DNA of 6,709 bases, taken from NCBI GenBank assembly GCA_016764455.1, contig JAESRU010000148.1, positions 8,443 through 15,151 of the forward strand. Direction: 5' to 3'. Position numbers and translations under genes: made by a program. Under the pieces are notes generated by a model. It was not told the origin of the DNA and did not search any database. It saw only the letters and a program-made list of their open reading frames with translations. The DNA is from Hyphomicrobiales bacterium. Lineage in GTDB: Bacteria > Pseudomonadota > Alphaproteobacteria > Rhizobiales > NORP267. Positions 5,927 through 6,709 of the stretch are shown one piece after another. Within the stretch, counting starts at the first letter, position 1. Each line of letters starts with the position of its first letter.

Positions 5927-5934
5927 CGGATCAG

Positions 5935-6399
5935 ATGGATCTCAGTGACCTTATAAAACCCGAAGCCATCGTGCCTATACTCAAGGCATCAAGTAAGAAG
6001 CAGGCCCTTCAGGAGCTGGCGTCTCATGCCGCCTATCTGACCGGTCAGGATGAGCGCATTATTTTTGATGTACTGTTACAGCGCGAGCGCCTCGGCTCAA
6101 CCGGCGTTGGTAAAGGGGTTGCCATTCCGCACGGACGGCTGACTGGGATTGACGAAATTTTCGGAATGTTTGCCGGCCTCGCCAAACCAATCACGTTTGA
6201 TGCGGTTGATGACGAACCGGTTGATCTGATTTTTGTTTTGCTGGCACCCGAAGAAGCCGGTGCTGATCATCTCAAGGCACTATCACGAATTGCCCGACTG
6301 CTTCATGAACCAGGTATTGCCAAAAGTCTGCGCGGGTGCCGGGACAGTGCCGGGCTTTACAGCCTGTTGACCCAAACGGCAGAATCAAACGCAGCGTAA
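5935..6399 (+). CDS. ptsN: PTS IIA-like nitrogen-regulatory protein PtsN (EIIA-Ntr)
   Basis: A 154-residue cytoplasmic phosphoacceptor of the nitrogen phosphotransferase branch (EI-Ntr to NPr to EIIA-Ntr). It transports no sugar and instead regulates partners such as potassium systems, depending on its phosphorylation state. The family fold is clear throughout: DLIKPEAIVPILKASSKKQA at 4-23 (key ends D4 and A23), ERLGSTGVGKGVAIPHGRL (51-69) with phosphorylatable H66, FGMFAGLAKPITFDAVDDE (76-94), PVDLIFVLLAPEEAG (95-109) and DHLKALSRIARLL (111-123). Length is close to the 163 residues of E. coli PtsN. A good Shine-Dalgarno precedes the ATG. Its place downstream of rpoN is the classic arrangement, although here 321 bp with its own promoter candidates separate the two. 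No NPr or EI-Ntr gene lies in the window. Confidence 0.95.
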   Translation: MDLSDLIKPEAIVPILKASSKKQALQELASHAAYLTGQDERIIFDVLLQRERLGSTGVGKGVAIPHGRLTGIDEIFGMFAGLAKPITFDAVDDEPVDLIFVLLAPEEAGADHLKALSRIARLLHEPGIAKSLRGCRDSAGLYSLLTQTAESNAA

Positions 6400-6426
6400 T
6401 CCGGCTGCAACGGAACCCTTCTCCAG

Positions 6427-6690
6427 CTAATGAACGGCCAACGGCATCAGGTTGATCTGAAAGGCGTTGGCGATTACTTCATCACGGTTTTCAGATACCA
6501 TGATCGGCTGGCCATCGGCTCCGTGCAGGGCAAACAGTTTGACCTTGGAAACCGGGCTCGAGATACCAGCCTCAGATCCCAAACCACCGGAATGTGCGAC
6601 TTCGCGGATATAAGCAATTTGCCCACCGCCAAGAGCTGCGAATTCATTTGCCTTCATTGAAGCAAACCGGTTTTCCTGATTTTCACCCAT
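6427..6690 (-). CDS. DUF1150 family protein, function unknown
   Basis: An 87-residue protein on the minus strand, convergent with ptsN and separated from its stop by 27 bp. The recognisable family pattern is EFAALGGGQIAYIREV (16-31), a central segment leading to KLFALHGADGQPIMVSENRDEV (51-72, key features ALHGADG and the D/E-rich turn), then ANAFQINLMPLAVH at the end. DUF1150 proteins are short alphaproteobacterial proteins with this 'LGGGQIAYvR ... lhaaDG.pl ... A......L.pvsVH' layout. As far as I recall they are often encoded next to small heat-shock (Hsp20) genes, which would lie beyond the right edge here. No signal peptide or membrane segment is visible. The start is supported by GGAAGGG 8 nt upstream. 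I do not assign a function. Confidence 0.82.
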   Translation of the reverse strand: MGENQENRFASMKANEFAALGGGQIAYIREVAHSGGLGSEAGISSPVSKVKLFALHGADGQPIMVSENRDEVIANAFQINLMPLAVH

Positions 6691-6698
6691 GATTTTTA

Positions 6699-6705
6699 CC
6701 CTTCC
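6699..6705 (-). promoter_or_regulatory. Ribosome binding site of the DUF1150 gene
   Basis: GGAAGGG on the reverse strand, 8 nt before the ATG at 6690. It sits at the window edge, so whether a promoter or another gene precedes it cannot be seen. Confidence 0.7.
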
Positions 6706-6709
6706 AAAG

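Larger units (their letters stand above)
5614..5934 (+). other. Gene-less 321-bp stretch between rpoN and ptsN (position where hpf is often found)
   Basis: No convincing gene is present. An open frame runs through from inside rpoN to 5773, but its protein, including GYHIPDETVQTALTGWL, does not resemble the ribosome-hibernation factor HPF/RaiA, which is often encoded here. Minus-strand frames (for example 5816-5487) are antisense to rpoN for much of their length and also look unlike known proteins. The stretch contains promoter candidates at 5663-5691 and 5822-5850, a small hairpin at 5889-5900 and the ptsN Shine-Dalgarno at 5922-5926. No terminator with a T-run follows rpoN. Confidence 0.6.

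Noticed and set aside
6400..6414. TCCG...CGGA stem in the ptsN/DUF1150 convergent gap as a terminator
   Set aside because: Four pairs without a T-run on either strand are too weak to call.

Overview
The window looks like chromosomal housekeeping DNA from an alphaproteobacterium of moderate GC content. The evidence is the gene order (short RNase D, lptC, lptA, lptB, rpoN, ptsN), a DUF1150-family gene (a family I know only from alphaproteobacteria), an NDUFA9-type epimerase-like protein and perfect TTGACA -35 boxes. I cannot name the genus. I see no insertion sequence, phage gene, CRISPR array or sign of recent transfer.

Layout, left to right. Positions 1-734 on the minus strand hold the first 244 residues of an NAD(P)-binding atypical SDR of the complex I NDUFA9 family; it runs off the left edge. 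A 221-bp divergent spacer with a likely tRNA promoter follows. Then comes tRNA-Leu(CAG) at 956-1042 and, 34 nt later, a single-domain RNase D (1077-1688). After a 133-bp gap come lptC (1822-2514), lptA (2507-3028) and lptB (3160-4029), which encode LPS-transport components of the inner-membrane anchor, periplasmic bridge and ATPase. rpoN (4060-5613) starts 30 nt after lptB. A 321-bp stretch without a convincing gene lies where many proteobacteria carry hpf. ptsN (5935-6399) follows, and a convergent DUF1150 gene (6427-6690, minus strand) closes the window.

How the genes fit together. LptC, LptA and LptB are three parts of the machine that moves lipopolysaccharide from the inner to the outer membrane. 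RpoN (sigma-54) and PtsN (EIIA-Ntr) link nitrogen and carbon status to transcription. Placing them downstream of lptB is an old proteobacterial arrangement. RNase D trims tRNA 3' ends and here lies directly behind a tRNA gene.

No obviously new protein system is present. The parts most worth a second look are non-coding: an 11-bp stem-loop just after an extended -10 promoter in the lptA-lptB gap, and the gene-less hpf slot with two candidate promoters ahead of ptsN.
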